DNA of 33,924 bases. Origin: Methanobacteriota archaeon. Its GTDB lineage: Archaea > Thermoplasmatota > Poseidoniia > Poseidoniales > Thalassarchaeaceae. Below are positions 23,036-31,752 of the stretch, in pieces. Each line of letters starts with the position of its first letter. Position 1 is the stretch's first letter. The position numbers and the translations under genes were made by a program. Where the stretch lies: positions 1-33,924 of the forward strand of contig JAERST010000009.1 in NCBI GenBank assembly GCA_016845365.1, read 5' to 3'. The notes beneath the pieces were generated by a model. The model saw nothing but the letters and a program-made list of their open reading frames with translations, did no database searches and had not been told where the DNA came from.

Positions 23036-23059
23036 GCTGTGTAATATTTCCTAGAAGCG

Positions 23060-23285
23060 CAATCTTTCACTCAAGCCCAGAGGGCAAAGTGAGCACAGAA
23101 AGGTCAACGACACCACGGGCACACCGCCGAAACGTTCCCACGTTCAGTCGATGTTCACGACCGCGCAGAGCGTGGTCGAAGGCTCGCGCAGCAATGTTTC
23201 GACGTTAACAAGACATTGCGAGCAAGCCTGCGGAGGCTCTTGCGACGCTTACAGACTACCCGATTCGTAGATTGAATCGGATTTC
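23060..23285. other. Structured intergenic region, possible non-coding RNA
   Basis: Five further stems occur in this gap between convergent genes: TCACT/AGTGA enclosing GCCC/GGGC (23067-23092); CGACCGCGC/GCGTGGTCG (23158-23178); GCTCG plus CAATGT against ACATTG plus CGAGC (about 23182-23223); GCAAGCCT/AGGCTCTTGC (about 23222-23243); and CCGATTC/GAATCGG (23260-23280). No protein-coding frame or known RNA motif (RNase P, SRP, tRNA) was recognised. The strand is unknown. Confidence 0.35.
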
Positions 23286-23289
23286 TGAC

Positions 23290-23305
23290 GAGCGAGTAGT
23301 CGCTC
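23290..23305 (-). terminator. Hairpin just downstream of S10
   Basis: GAGCGA (23290-23295) pairs with TCGCTC (23300-23305) around GTAG, starting 3 nt after the S10 stop codon as read on the minus strand. It is a plausible end signal for the aEF1A-S10 transcript. Confidence 0.45.
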
Positions 23306-23307
23306 AA

Positions 23308-23637
23308 TCAGCCTAGATGCCTGAGCGACAACTCGATCGTCACCGAATCGGGGTAGTCGATCTTCAAGACGCGTCGCAAGGCCTTCTCATCTTTTGATGC
23401 ACTTGCATTAAGCTCGAGGAGCCTCTTGTGAACACGCATCTCCCAGTGGTCCCAGGTCTCTGCACCCTCGCCATCCGGGCTCTTTCGGCACGGAACTACT
23501 AGGCGGCGGGTAGGTAGAGGGATTGGGCCACGGAGTTCGACTCCGGCCTCATCGCAAATCGACTTGATCTGCGAGCAGACCATGTCGACATCCTGGTGGT
23601 TCTCACCAGTCAGCTTGATCTTGGTAATTACAGCCAT
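23308..23637 (-). CDS. rpsJ: Ribosomal protein S10 (uS10)
   Basis: A small-subunit ribosomal protein of 109 residues, standard archaeal length. Family signatures are the N-terminal strand ITKIKLTGENHQDVDMVCSQI, then GPIPLPTRRLVVPCRKSPDGEGAETWDHWEMRVHKRLLEL, and a C-terminal strand SVTIELSLRHLG. It lies 37 bp after aEF1A on the same strand, the conserved archaeal tail of the str operon. GGAGAG precedes the ATG. Confidence 0.97.
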   Translation of the reverse strand: MAVITKIKLTGENHQDVDMVCSQIKSICDEAGVELRGPIPLPTRRLVVPCRKSPDGEGAETWDHWEMRVHKRLLELNASASKDEKALRRVLKIDYPDSVTIELSLRHLG

Positions 23638-23674
23638 AACACTCTCTCCGAGTTTCCAGCCTTCTTCACCAAGT

Positions 23675-24958
23675 TCACTTCTTCTCGATCTTCATGCAGA
23701 CGCCAGCAGCGACGGTCTTACCCATGTCGCGGATAGCGAAGCGCGAAAGTTCTGGGAAGTTACCCATCTCTTCGATTGCCATTGGCTTGGTAGGTGCGAA
23801 GCGGATGAGAGCAGCGTCACCGGTCTTGAGGAACGGCGGGTTTGCTTCCTTGGTGCGCGAGTTCTCTAGGAGCTCGACGAAGCGCACAGCAACTTGGCTG
23901 GTGTGGCAGTGGAACACAGGTGTGTATCCAGCGCCGATTGCCTTCGGGATTTCCATGAGCTGGATTTGTCCGACGAAGGTCTCGTCGTGGCGGACGAACG
24001 CAGGTGCGCTGTCCTGGTATCCAGCAACGTCACCGCGGCGGATGTCAGTTGCAGCTAGGCCGCGAACGTTGAATCCGACGTTGTCGCCTGGCTCAGCCTT
24101 GGCGACGTTGGTGTGGTGCATCTCGATGCTCTTGACCTCAGCCGACTTCTGGCTTGGGTTGAAGACGACCGTCTTTCCAGCGTGTAGGACACCGGTCTCG
24201 ATCTTTCCAACAGGCACGGTTCCGATTCCGCTGATCTTGTAGACATCCTGAATTGGAAGTCGTAGAGGGCGGTCAACTGGCTTTGGTGGCATCTGGATGC
24301 CGTCGATTGCCTCGAAGAGGGTTGGTCCCTTGTACCAACCGAGGTTGTCGGACTTGGTGTACAGGTTCTCGCCCATGAAAGACGAGCAAGGAATCTTTGG
24401 CACATCGGCTGGGTTGAATCCAGCCATCTTCAGTAGGCCATCAATCTCAGCGCAAACTTCCTTGTAGCGAGCCTCGGAGTAGTCGACACCGCTGATGTCC
24501 ATCTTATTGACGTTGACAATCAGCTGCTTGACACCGAGAACGCGCGCGAGGAAAGCGTGCTCCTTGGTCTGCGCGTTGACACCATCGTTGGCTGCGCAGA
24601 CGAGAACAGCGGCATCAGCCTGGCTGGTACCGGTGATCATGTTCTTGACGAAGTCGCGGTGCCCTGGAGCATCGATGATTGTGAAGTAATAGTTAGGAGT
24701 GAAAAGCTCCTTGTGAGCGACATCGATGGTAATTCCACGCTCGCGCTCTTCCTTCAGACCATCCATAACGTAAGCAAGTCCGAATCCGGCCTTGCCCTGC
24801 TCGCTGGCTAGCTGCTCGTTCTTGTCGATGATGTGCTGCTCGATATGACCTGTGTCGAGGAGCAGACGTCCGACGGTTGTTGACTTGCCGTGATCGACGT
24901 GTCCAATGAACACGATGTTAAGGTGCGGCTTGCTCTTATCTTCCCACTGTGAACTCAT
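23675..24958 (-). CDS. tuf: Elongation factor 1-alpha (aEF1A)
   Basis: The GTPase delivers aminoacyl-tRNA to the ribosome. The 427-residue product has G1 GHVDHGKST, the switch II motif DAPGHRDF and G4 NKMD, followed by two beta barrels, as in all archaeal EF1A. The insertions typical of the archaeal/eukaryotic type are present (LGVKQLIVNVNKMDISG). ATG 24958 is preferred to GTG 24967 because GAGGTG ends 6 nt before the ATG. A box A-like element 41 nt upstream fits a short leader. S10 follows in the operon. S7 and EF2, common partners elsewhere, are not in the window upstream; the next gene on that side is a PKD lipoprotein. Confidence 0.97.
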   Translation of the reverse strand: MSSQWEDKSKPHLNIVFIGHVDHGKSTTVGRLLLDTGHIEQHIIDKNEQLASEQGKAGFGLAYVMDGLKEERERGITIDVAHKELFTPNYYFTIIDAPGHRDFVKNMITGTSQADAAVLVCAANDGVNAQTKEHAFLARVLGVKQLIVNVNKMDISGVDYSEARYKEVCAEIDGLLKMAGFNPADVPKIPCSSFMGENLYTKSDNLGWYKGPTLFEAIDGIQMPPKPVDRPLRLPIQDVYKISGIGTVPVGKIETGVLHAGKTVVFNPSQKSAEVKSIEMHHTNVAKAEPGDNVGFNVRGLAATDIRRGDVAGYQDSAPAFVRHDETFVGQIQLMEIPKAIGAGYTPVFHCHTSQVAVRFVELLENSRTKEANPPFLKTGDAALIRFAPTKPMAIEEMGNFPELSRFAIRDMGKTVAAGVCMKIEKK

Positions 24959-24995
24959 GATATCCACCTCTAAGTGTGGCCCGCCGACCGATGAT

Positions 24996-25007
24996 GCCTA
25001 TTTGAAT
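24996..25007 (-). promoter_or_regulatory. Putative box A promoter of aEF1A-S10
   Basis: On the minus strand the site reads GATTCAAATAGG, about 41 nt before the ATG, leaving a leader of roughly 15 nt with the GAGGTG ribosome site. It is the same spacing and core as the ndk promoter. Confidence 0.45.
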
Positions 25008-25009
25008 CT

Positions 25010-25024
25010 CTCCCCAAAGGGGAG
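25010..25024 (-). terminator. Hairpin between the PKD lipoprotein and aEF1A
   Basis: CTCCCC (25010-25015) pairs with GGGGAG (25019-25024) around AAA, about 43 nt after the lipoprotein stop codon as read on the minus strand and just before the aEF1A promoter. It probably separates the two transcripts. Confidence 0.5.
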
Positions 25025-25067
25025 GCAATCACCACTTGCGATTACCGATTGAATTCAGCGGCGCAGT

Positions 25068-26237
25068 TCAGCGATATTGCAGCTCAATGATGAAGCTCTT
25101 GACATCGGTATTGTGGGTCTTCTCGTTTTGCAGGTCAACCGTCCACGTACCGTCTTGGTAACCCCTCACACTCGAACCTCCGATGACGAGCCATACACAG
25201 CGGTCGTCTGATTGGCAGTCACCGGCGTCGCGGTTATCATCTCCCACGCCGGTGGTATTTGCGACCTCTTCGTCGGTTGAATTGAAGAGGAAGAGGTCGA
25301 GTTTGTTCTCGGTGTCTACTCCGCCGAATGGTTGGTCAGCATCCTCGGCGGGGTAGGTGAGTTTGGTGCGGAGGTAACGAATCTTGTTGCGGCTGCTATC
25401 ATCGTAAGTCATCGGGTAATCCCATGTCATGATGACCGGTTCTTGGTAGCGGCGGTCGATGACGAAATCCTTCCAGATTGCTCTGTAATTGATGTAGAGC
25501 GTCATCTCATCAGAATCGGTCAAGCCATTATTGTCCTTTACTGTGAGTTTGATGTCCCACGCTCCAGCGGGCATATCTTCGAGGTCGATCGACTCCCCTG
25601 TCGCGTCGACATCGTTCTCAGGGTCGCCGTCCTCGTCGGAATCTGTGTCGAGGTCGAGGTCCCATTCCCATGAGACAAGGTATTCTTCTGCGTAGCAATC
25701 GGAATTGTCCGGATTGCAACCAGCCCAAGATTCCGAACCATCGATTGTGAGGCCGGCAGAGACGGTAATACTGCGGTCGTTCTCATCTTTCTCCTCGCAG
25801 ACCCAAACGAGGATGAATGAGCCTGCAGGTGGTTCCTCGCCCTCACAATCGTTATCTTTGGCGATGGAGATTTCTGCGCGCGGCTCGCGCGCGGAGGCGT
25901 CTACGATTGTGAGCAGCTTACTCACGGACGCCTCATAAGTTCCATCGCTGACCGTCAGTGTGACTGTATTGTCTCCGGGTTGAGCGTAAGAATGGCTAGT
26001 GGTGAGGCCTTCTCCGGTATTGCCATCGCCGAAATTCCACTTGAATGTCAGCGCGTCGCCGTCGGGGTCTGAAGAGCCGACCGCGCTGAAGGTGATGTCA
26101 TCGCCAGTGCGGATGTTATTCTTCGGGTCGATGCTCATTGTAGCGGTCGGCGCACCGTTGAGACTGATCGAGTCGAGGCAGCCTGCAAAGGCTGCGCTGA
26201 GCATCAATAAGACGACGAAGGGGGCGATTCCTCTCAT
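25068..26237 (-). CDS. PKD-domain surface lipoprotein
   Basis: A predicted lipid-anchored surface protein of 389 residues. The signal peptide [20 protein letters not shown] ends in a lipobox with Cys20. A PKD domain (about 29-110) shows the WNFGDG and [19 protein letters not shown] hallmarks. A second, degenerate PKD-like module follows at about 135-245 ([28 protein letters not shown]). The C-terminal part ends in a beta-rich domain with paired cysteines ([11 protein letters not shown]). PKD domains usually bind protein or polysaccharide. ATG 26237 is chosen because the signal peptide starts there; upstream in-frame codons extend to 26276. The signal peptide resembles that of the lipoprotein at 31181 (LLMLSA then AGC in both). 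Confidence 0.85.
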   Translation of the reverse strand: MRGIAPFVVLLMLSAAFAGCLDSISLNGAPTATMSIDPKNNIRTGDDITFSAVGSSDPDGDALTFKWNFGDGNTGEGLTTSHSYAQPGDNTVTLTVSDGTYEASVSKLLTIVDASAREPRAEISIAKDNDCEGEEPPAGSFILVWVCEEKDENDRSITVSAGLTIDGSESWAGCNPDNSDCYAEEYLVSWEWDLDLDTDSDEDGDPENDVDATGESIDLEDMPAGAWDIKLTVKDNNGLTDSDEMTLYINYRAIWKDFVIDRRYQEPVIMTWDYPMTYDDSSRNKIRYLRTKLTYPAEDADQPFGGVDTENKLDLFLFNSTDEEVANTTGVGDDNRDAGDCQSDDRCVWLVIGGSSVRGYQDGTWTVDLQNEKTHNTDVKSFIIELQYR

Positions 26238-26321
26238 GCCTCTCACATCTCCCGGTGACATGGTCGCCATCATCAACCCTACGGCATCGTGTAATCGGAT
26301 TTTTTGGCGAAAACTTGGGCG

Positions 26322-26376
26322 GATTTCTCCTCAGAAATCGAACAAAGCCTGCTCTCCCGCAGCCTCAGAAATCGAA
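26322..26376 (-). repeat. Hairpin and 14-bp direct repeat at the polB 3' end
   Basis: GATTTCT (26322-26328) pairs with AGAAATC (26333-26339) around CCTC, downstream of the polymerase stop. In addition CCTCAGAAATCGAA occurs at 26329-26342 and at 26363-26376; the second copy encodes the last residues (FDF) and stop of the polymerase. The 3' end of the gene was probably duplicated locally. Confidence 0.5.
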
Positions 26377-29061
26377 GAGAGTCTGTTGCCGAGTACCCTC
26401 GAGCAGCTCCTTTTCATTCCAGCCGAATGCCTCGGTAATCCTCCCTAATGCAGTCGCCAGCCGCCGAGCATAGAACTCGGGGTCATAGGTCGGCGGCTCA
26501 ACACCCAACTCATCGACCATCCAGGCCTCGATTGTCATCGGGCTGGTCTTGGCATTGGTCACAATCCAGCCGACTTTCATTCCGGGAGTAAATCCGAGGC
26601 CTGCCTGAATCCTTTGTTTCGCTGCGCGCACGTAAGGGAGCGAATCTGGATTTTTGTAAGCCTTGGTGAAATCGACGCTTCCATCGCGCCGCAAACTGCC
26701 TTTGCAGGAGCGTGAAATCACTAGGTCTGCAGCCTCCACGCGGCGCCCTCGAACATCATCGATGACCTGCTTCGTCAACTCAACTGAAGACCACGGGTCA
26801 TTAGCCAGAATCAGCTCAAACATCTCGGTCATCGTCCGGGTCAGCAAGCGGAAAGAATCGGTCCGCCTCACCTCGTAACCGCGAATCAACATCTCCTCAC
26901 GAGGCCACACTACACGCCCGACGTAGCGCTTCTTGGCACCGTGAGAAAAGAAAGCCGAGAGAGCGGTCTCGAACTCCAACTCAGCCCCCTCTCTCGTGAA
27001 TCGCTCGGCGAGCCGATTGCCAAAGCTGAGCGTCTCCTCGCGAGCCGCCTTCCAATCCGCGAAAACCAGAGCGTTTTCCGGAGGCTTATCGATTGGGGAT
27101 TCGGGTTCGACCGGGGCACGGACAAAGATCGAGTCGGTGTCGGAGTAGACCACGTCGTAACCGTCTGTCTCGAGGCTGGAGATGATTGTGCGGATATTGT
27201 GCCGCGCCCATTCGGTGATGCTCGCGCCGAGGTCCGGGTGAGTGAATCGGTAAAATGATGAGGCGAAAACGCCGTAAAACGAGTTCATCAAAATTTTCAC
27301 CGCATACTGCAATTGGTCCTGCAGGAATGCTGCTTCCTCATCGCCCGCTTCGCGCGCGCGGGCAAGTTCGGATTTGTGATGGTCGCGCCTTGCCATCAAA
27401 TCGCTGAGCAGGCGCGGGACGAGGCCCGAGCGTTCTTGGGAGGAAACGTAGCGGGTGCTGGTGGCTGGCGAGACGTTGTGAGAATCGTCTTTTGAGCCGT
27501 CTCTGACGAGGGTTGTCGAGCAGATATTTTGCGCTATCATGATTGATGGGTACATGGATTTGAAGTCGAGCACGGCGACCCAAGGATGGATTCCGGGCTC
27601 GACTTCGTGGACGTAGCCGCCGGCGATTTGGTCGCGGCGGCGTGAGCCGGATTGGGTCATCGGCACGGCGATATTCTCGCGGTCTGCGAGGCGGATTACG
27701 AGCGAGTCGATCCATTGGCTCGTCGTGCCGGCGGCAGCGGTCTCGACTGTGGTGCTGGCGACCGCTGCTAGGGCTTCTTTGCGCTCGACGGATTGTAGGT
27801 GGGCGAGGATGTCGAGCGGAAGATGGGTATCTCTGACGCAATATTCCATGACTTCATCGGGGCGAGCAGCCCATTCCTCGTCCATTCTGCTCGCATCGAT
27901 GTCGAGTTTTTGCTTGTCTTCGGCGTCCGGCCAGAGCATATTTGCTACGAATCGAAGCGATTCGCGTTCTGGCCGGAGGGTTTGGCGGACTTGCCACCAA
28001 GCGTCGAGTGGGATTCTTCCCGTCATCCGCCAAACTCGGTTGATGGCGCGTTCGGGTTTGAGGCGCTTGGCCTCACTCTCGATTGCTGGAACGCGCCCCC
28101 AACCGCAGAGGGCTGCTTGTTCAAAGCGCGAGCGACCCGAGTTTTCCTCAGCTCGCTCGATGATTCGCGGCAGGTCGAAATTATCGATATTGTAACCGGT
28201 GATGAAATCGGGGTCCTCATCGCGAACCAGCCGCGTCAAGCCCTCAAGAATCTCCTGCTCGCTCCCCCGAAATTCGTGTTCTGAGCGCGAATCCCCCCTC
28301 GCAACAATAGCAGCCGCGCATAGAATCGTATTGTGTTTCACACTCGTCTCGAGGTCGAAGGAGAAAGTCACGAAAGGTGCTGGGAACGGGTCAGCGCGAG
28401 CCAGATCACCCACGGAACAAGCCACCACCATATCGCAAGGATAGAGCCCCGAGCCGCCAAAATCACGAATCCGCTCAGCCGCCTCGACGCGCCCGCCCTC
28501 AAACTCGCTAACCATCTCGGCGGGCGCCCGACCACCAGCCCACAGCACCTCACCTGCCACGCGCACGTGAGGCCCCAGATCGAGATCCAACAACAAGCGC
28601 TGCACGAACAAGATGTCCGCGCTCGTAACAGTCCATCCATCATCGATCAGCCGCTTTCTCAAATTCCGAACAAAGCGAGTATCTCGAACCATCACTCGGT
28701 AGTGATTTCTTGACTTCCCGTCTTTGGCTAATTTCTGTCCAACGAGTGTGGGTTCGCCAACCACTTCACTCATTTTCGCTACCGAATCGAGGGATCTCTT
28801 CGGAGACTCATCACCAATCGTTTCCTTGTCTGAGATCTCTAGGTAAGGTGACAATCCATTCACTAGAACAACCACTGAATGACCTTGTCGAGAACGGCAC
28901 CAGAGCTCTACAACCGTTCTCGGACCATCCTCTGAGCCCCACGCACGATTATCTCCTGAGACGATGCACATCTCTCCTTCCCAACGCACACCAGCACCCC
29001 GAGCGACCGTAGGAACCCAACGAATCAACCCTTGTGCGACCAGCCGGAGCGAGCAAACCAT
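26365..29061 (-). CDS. polB: Family B DNA polymerase with proofreading exonuclease and PIP box
   Basis: The likely replicative or repair polymerase, 898 residues from ATG 29061. Exonuclease motifs are FDLET (Asp236, Glu238), GYNIDNFDLP and YCVRDTHLPLD. Polymerase motif A is DFKSMYPSI (Asp499), motif B lies in ILMNSFYG (near 595) and motif C is YSDTDS (639-644), with KKRYVG (near 700) for the thumb contact. All catalytic acids are intact. The C-terminus ends QQTLFDF, a canonical PCNA-interacting peptide (QxxLxxF). Residues 1-30 are poorly conserved in character; ATG 28971, preceded by AAGGAGAG, is an alternative start. No intein is seen. The gene is divergent from ilvE across 58 bp. Confidence 0.96.
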   Translation of the reverse strand: MVCSLRLVAQGLIRWVPTVARGAGVRWEGEMCIVSGDNRAWGSEDGPRTVVELWCRSRQGHSVVVLVNGLSPYLEISDKETIGDESPKRSLDSVAKMSEVVGEPTLVGQKLAKDGKSRNHYRVMVRDTRFVRNLRKRLIDDGWTVTSADILFVQRLLLDLDLGPHVRVAGEVLWAGGRAPAEMVSEFEGGRVEAAERIRDFGGSGLYPCDMVVACSVGDLARADPFPAPFVTFSFDLETSVKHNTILCAAAIVARGDSRSEHEFRGSEQEILEGLTRLVRDEDPDFITGYNIDNFDLPRIIERAEENSGRSRFEQAALCGWGRVPAIESEAKRLKPERAINRVWRMTGRIPLDAWWQVRQTLRPERESLRFVANMLWPDAEDKQKLDIDASRMDEEWAARPDEVMEYCVRDTHLPLDILAHLQSVERKEALAAVASTTVETAAAGTTSQWIDSLVIRLADRENIAVPMTQSGSRRRDQIAGGYVHEVEPGIHPWVAVLDFKSMYPSIMIAQNICSTTLVRDGSKDDSHNVSPATSTRYVSSQERSGLVPRLLSDLMARRDHHKSELARAREAGDEEAAFLQDQLQYAVKILMNSFYGVFASSFYRFTHPDLGASITEWARHNIRTIISSLETDGYDVVYSDTDSIFVRAPVEPESPIDKPPENALVFADWKAAREETLSFGNRLAERFTREGAELEFETALSAFFSHGAKKRYVGRVVWPREEMLIRGYEVRRTDSFRLLTRTMTEMFELILANDPWSSVELTKQVIDDVRGRRVEAADLVISRSCKGSLRRDGSVDFTKAYKNPDSLPYVRAAKQRIQAGLGFTPGMKVGWIVTNAKTSPMTIEAWMVDELGVEPPTYDPEFYARRLATALGRITEAFGWNEKELLEGTRQQTLFDF

Positions 29062-29119
29062 GATTATCGGCAGAAATGGTTGAAAGCCAACCCCTCTCCC
29101 ACTGATTCACGGTGGTCCG

Positions 29120-30157
29120 ATGATGGAGGAAGCAGAGTCAGATTCCGAGCCTTCTATTGACTGGGACTCGATGACCTTCAGCTTCACCGAGACCGACAGA
29201 ATGTACATCGCAAAGTGCAAGCAGGGCGAAGACTGGCAACCGGGAGTCATGCAAGACTTCCAAGACCTCCAACTCTCTCCTGCCGCGGGCGTCATCAACT
29301 ACGGACAGGGATTGTTTGAGGGGATGAAAGCGCGACGGGCGGAGGATGGCAGGATTCTGTTATTCCGTCCGGAGCTGAATGCGAGGCGCGCGCAAGAAGG
29401 AAGCAGGCGCCTCGGGATGGCGGTCGTACCCGAAGAGATGTTTCTTGATGCCGTGCATCAAGTAATCCATGAGAACGAACGCTGGATTCCGCCAACGGGC
29501 CGTGGTGAATTGTACATTCGCCCGTTGATTTTCGGGAGCGGTGCAATTCTCGGCGTGGCTCCCGCTCCCGAGTACACTTTCCTTGTTTATGCAGTTCCCG
29601 TCGGTCCTTACTTCAAGGGCGGCATGAATCCGATTTCACTCAAGGTGTCCGACGAATACCACCGAGCTGCACCCGGTGGTTCGGGCGGCGTAAAGGCGAT
29701 TGGAAATTACGCGCCCGGAATGATGCCTTCGAAGAATGCGAAGGCAGAGGGATATGCTGAGATCATCTATCTCGACGCTGTTCATCACCGATACGTCGAG
29801 GAGGTTGGAGCGGCCAACTTCTTCTGCGTCAAGGACAATGTTATCTACACTCCAGAGTTGACCGGGACGATTCTTCCAGGAATCACCCGGCTCTCTACCA
29901 TCGAGCTGGCTCGCTCACTCGGCTACCAAGTGCTCGAGACGAAAGTCGACATCGAATTCGCGATGGGTGCCGATGAAGCATTCTGCGCCGGCACCGCAGC
30001 AGTCATCTCGCCAATCGGCTCGATCGAGCACGGCGGAAAAATCGCCACCTACTGCGATGGCGAAGTCGGCGCTATCACCAAGCAACTCTACGATGCCTTG
30101 TCGGCCATACAAGAGGGCAGAGCCCCAGACCCATTCGGCTGGACCCCTTCGGCCTAA
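29120..30157 (+). CDS. ilvE: Branched-chain amino acid aminotransferase
   Basis: A fold-type IV PLP enzyme of 345 residues that makes leucine, isoleucine and valine from their 2-oxo acids. Landmarks are GVINYGQGLFEGMKA, RPELNARR, GRGELYIRPLIFGSG, the PLP lysine Lys192 in GGVKAIGNYAPGM, EVGAANFFCVKDN, and LPGITRLSTIELARSLG with the conserved phosphate-binding threonines. FCAGTAAVISPIGSI closes the active site. The length matches the large IlvE type of bacteria and eukaryotes. GGTGG precedes the tandem ATG codons. The gene ends 1 bp before the end of the convergent lipoprotein gene. Confidence 0.95.
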   Translation: MMEEAESDSEPSIDWDSMTFSFTETDRMYIAKCKQGEDWQPGVMQDFQDLQLSPAAGVINYGQGLFEGMKARRAEDGRILLFRPELNARRAQEGSRRLGMAVVPEEMFLDAVHQVIHENERWIPPTGRGELYIRPLIFGSGAILGVAPAPEYTFLVYAVPVGPYFKGGMNPISLKVSDEYHRAAPGGSGGVKAIGNYAPGMMPSKNAKAEGYAEIIYLDAVHHRYVEEVGAANFFCVKDNVIYTPELTGTILPGITRLSTIELARSLGYQVLETKVDIEFAMGADEAFCAGTAAVISPIGSIEHGGKIATYCDGEVGAITKQLYDALSAIQEGRAPDPFGWTPSA

Positions 30158-30158
30158 C

Positions 30159-31181
30159 CTAATCTTCCATAGTTACTTCGGATTCTGTCCAAGCGATATA
30201 GTAAGCCCAATCGCTCCAAACATACTCATAATTGTCTCTTTCAAATTCGACATGAGCATGCAATGAAATGGTCAATGTACAATCTAAGCCTGGTAGCATG
30301 AAATATACATCATTATACGCAATTAAACCATAATCTGGAATCGAACATACTGAAAACATCTCCACCACCATATCGGAATCCGGAGAAGTGAATGTGAGCG
30401 ATATTGGCAAATCTGAAGAATTACAATCCACAACACAATTACCTTCCACACTTATTTCAGCGTAAAAATACCCAATATCAAGTACAGTTCCATATTCTTG
30501 TTCTAGCGAAAAATCGACTCTCGACTCAACCTCGTATAATTCTCCATATGATCCCATAGGGGCACTAATCCAAATTTCCACTCCATTCATAGAACCATCA
30601 TTTTCCAATTGCGTTTTCTTGGCTTCGATGACCGAACGTTTTCCTTCCATTGCATCACATGAGCCATCGATAAATTTCGCTGTGGCTTCTGCGGCATCGG
30701 CTACAGGAACTGATGTGAAAGATATGTTATTGTGATTGAACCAATTTTGGATTTTTCCTTCTTCTAATGACACAATTGAAACACAAATATTAGCACCGTT
30801 GAGGGAGGGATATTGAGCGTTGGAACTCGAGTTAGTTCCCGTGAATGCGTCACCTCGTACCAACAACACATGATCATTTCCGGAAGAAATATTTCCAGTA
30901 TTTTCAACTCCAGCAATAGCTCCTGTCATGATTCTGTAAACAGAGTCACTCGACGTTGAATTGATGTGGTTTGTAACCTCGTTAGATTCATTTGAATAAT
31001 GGTTGTTCACGACTGTAACTGAAGTGTTATTGATGAAGTCCTGAAGGTTATCATCAATCATCTGATTTAGTATCTCCATATCTATTCCAGAATTGTCATT
31101 TCCATCCGGATCGCCGGAAGTACATCCAGCAAGGGATGCGCTCAGCATCAGTAGAATCATCGGTATCGCGACTGCTCTCAT
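30159..31181 (-). CDS. Lipoprotein with a partial amino-acid-binding-protein-like segment
   Basis: A 340-residue predicted lipoprotein: MRAVAIPMILLMLSASLAGC with Cys20, then an acidic Asn-rich linker to about residue 80. Residues about 95-200 contain LNGANICVSIVSLEEGKIQNWF, an alternating patch and FIDGSCDAMEGKRSVIEAKKTQLE. These resemble one lobe of the general L-amino-acid ABC binding proteins (AapJ type, whose consensus has a GxCDxYTxDxS stretch). The key ligand residues appear altered and the rest of the fold is missing. The C-terminal 130 residues form an unrelated beta-rich part with Cys pairs (CVVDC). No permease or ATPase gene is adjacent. Base composition is clearly AT-richer than the flanking genes. 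Function is unknown. Confidence 0.72.
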   Translation of the reverse strand: MRAVAIPMILLMLSASLAGCTSGDPDGNDNSGIDMEILNQMIDDNLQDFINNTSVTVVNNHYSNESNEVTNHINSTSSDSVYRIMTGAIAGVENTGNISSGNDHVLLVRGDAFTGTNSSSNAQYPSLNGANICVSIVSLEEGKIQNWFNHNNISFTSVPVADAAEATAKFIDGSCDAMEGKRSVIEAKKTQLENDGSMNGVEIWISAPMGSYGELYEVESRVDFSLEQEYGTVLDIGYFYAEISVEGNCVVDCNSSDLPISLTFTSPDSDMVVEMFSVCSIPDYGLIAYNDVYFMLPGLDCTLTISLHAHVEFERDNYEYVWSDWAYYIAWTESEVTMED

Positions 31182-31206
31182 TGTTTAGCAATGAAAATCC
31201 GTCTAT

Positions 31207-31213
31207 GATAAAC
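31207..31213 (-). promoter_or_regulatory. Putative box A of the lipoprotein gene
   Basis: Minus-strand GTTTATC lies about 28 nt before the ATG at 31181, with no Shine-Dalgarno between, so a leaderless transcript is likely. The same heptamer precedes the zinc-ribbon/GHKL operon at 2495-2502. Confidence 0.4.
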
Positions 31214-31225
31214 TTAGAGCAGGAT

Positions 31226-31669
31226 TCAGCGCTTTCCAAATTTCTTCCGGCGCGCTGATCCACCTTTTTGCTTGAACGACTTGCGTTGAGCTCGCTGCTG
31301 GCGATTGCCCTTCGAAGGGCCCTTCGCAGTAACCTGAGCCTCGGCCTCCTTGGCCTCCTTCATCTGACTGCGCAACCGCAATCCAATCGACTGCAGAACA
31401 CCCTCCTTCGACTCAGCCCTCGTCGAACCCAGAGCATCCTTGGTAGAAATCTCCAGCCGCCCCTCTTGAGCAAACGGCCGCGAGGGGTGGCTCATCTCGG
31501 GCTTGCGGCGCATCCTCGTGATTCCAGCCGCGCGCGCAGCCCAAGCAACAGCTTCCAGAGTTGGATTAGCAATCGCTGCTTCTTTCGGAACGCGACGCCC
31601 TTCAGATCGGCTCAACCGGGCGTCGAAATACCCAGTCCAAACCCACATCTCATCCTTGCGCTCTGCCAT
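31226..31669 (-). CDS. srp19: Signal recognition particle 19 kDa protein (SRP19)
   Basis: SRP19 binds helices 6 and 8 of the SRP RNA and helps SRP54 to assemble for targeting of membrane and secreted proteins. The N-terminal 85 residues carry the family pattern WVWTGYFDARLSRSEGRRVPKEAAIANP. The next part has KPEMSHPSRPF, matching the K-x-HP motif. The C-terminal 50 residues are a strongly basic RNA-binding tail rich in Lys, Arg and Gln. The 147-residue product is longer than typical archaeal SRP19 because of this tail. ATG 31669 is chosen; the upstream frame starts with TTG at 31687. S8e lies 83 bp upstream on the same strand, a known archaeal pairing. Confidence 0.88.
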   Translation of the reverse strand: MAERKDEMWVWTGYFDARLSRSEGRRVPKEAAIANPTLEAVAWAARAAGITRMRRKPEMSHPSRPFAQEGRLEISTKDALGSTRAESKEGVLQSIGLRLRSQMKEAKEAEAQVTAKGPSKGNRQQRAQRKSFKQKGGSARRKKFGKR

Positions 31670-31752
31670 ATTGAACAAACCTTCCAATCATTCGACTCTC
31701 TTGAGCCGTTCGGCACATCGATGCGGTTTGAAATCTCGCCGAATCGGCTCGA

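Noticed and set aside
23060-23285. RNase P or SRP RNA in the structured gap
   Set aside because: None of the conserved RNase P P4 elements or SRP helix 8 motifs could be found on either strand.
27338-27841. 167-residue ORF inside polB on the same strand, another frame
   Set aside because: It is an Arg/Pro-rich out-of-frame shadow of the intact polymerase.
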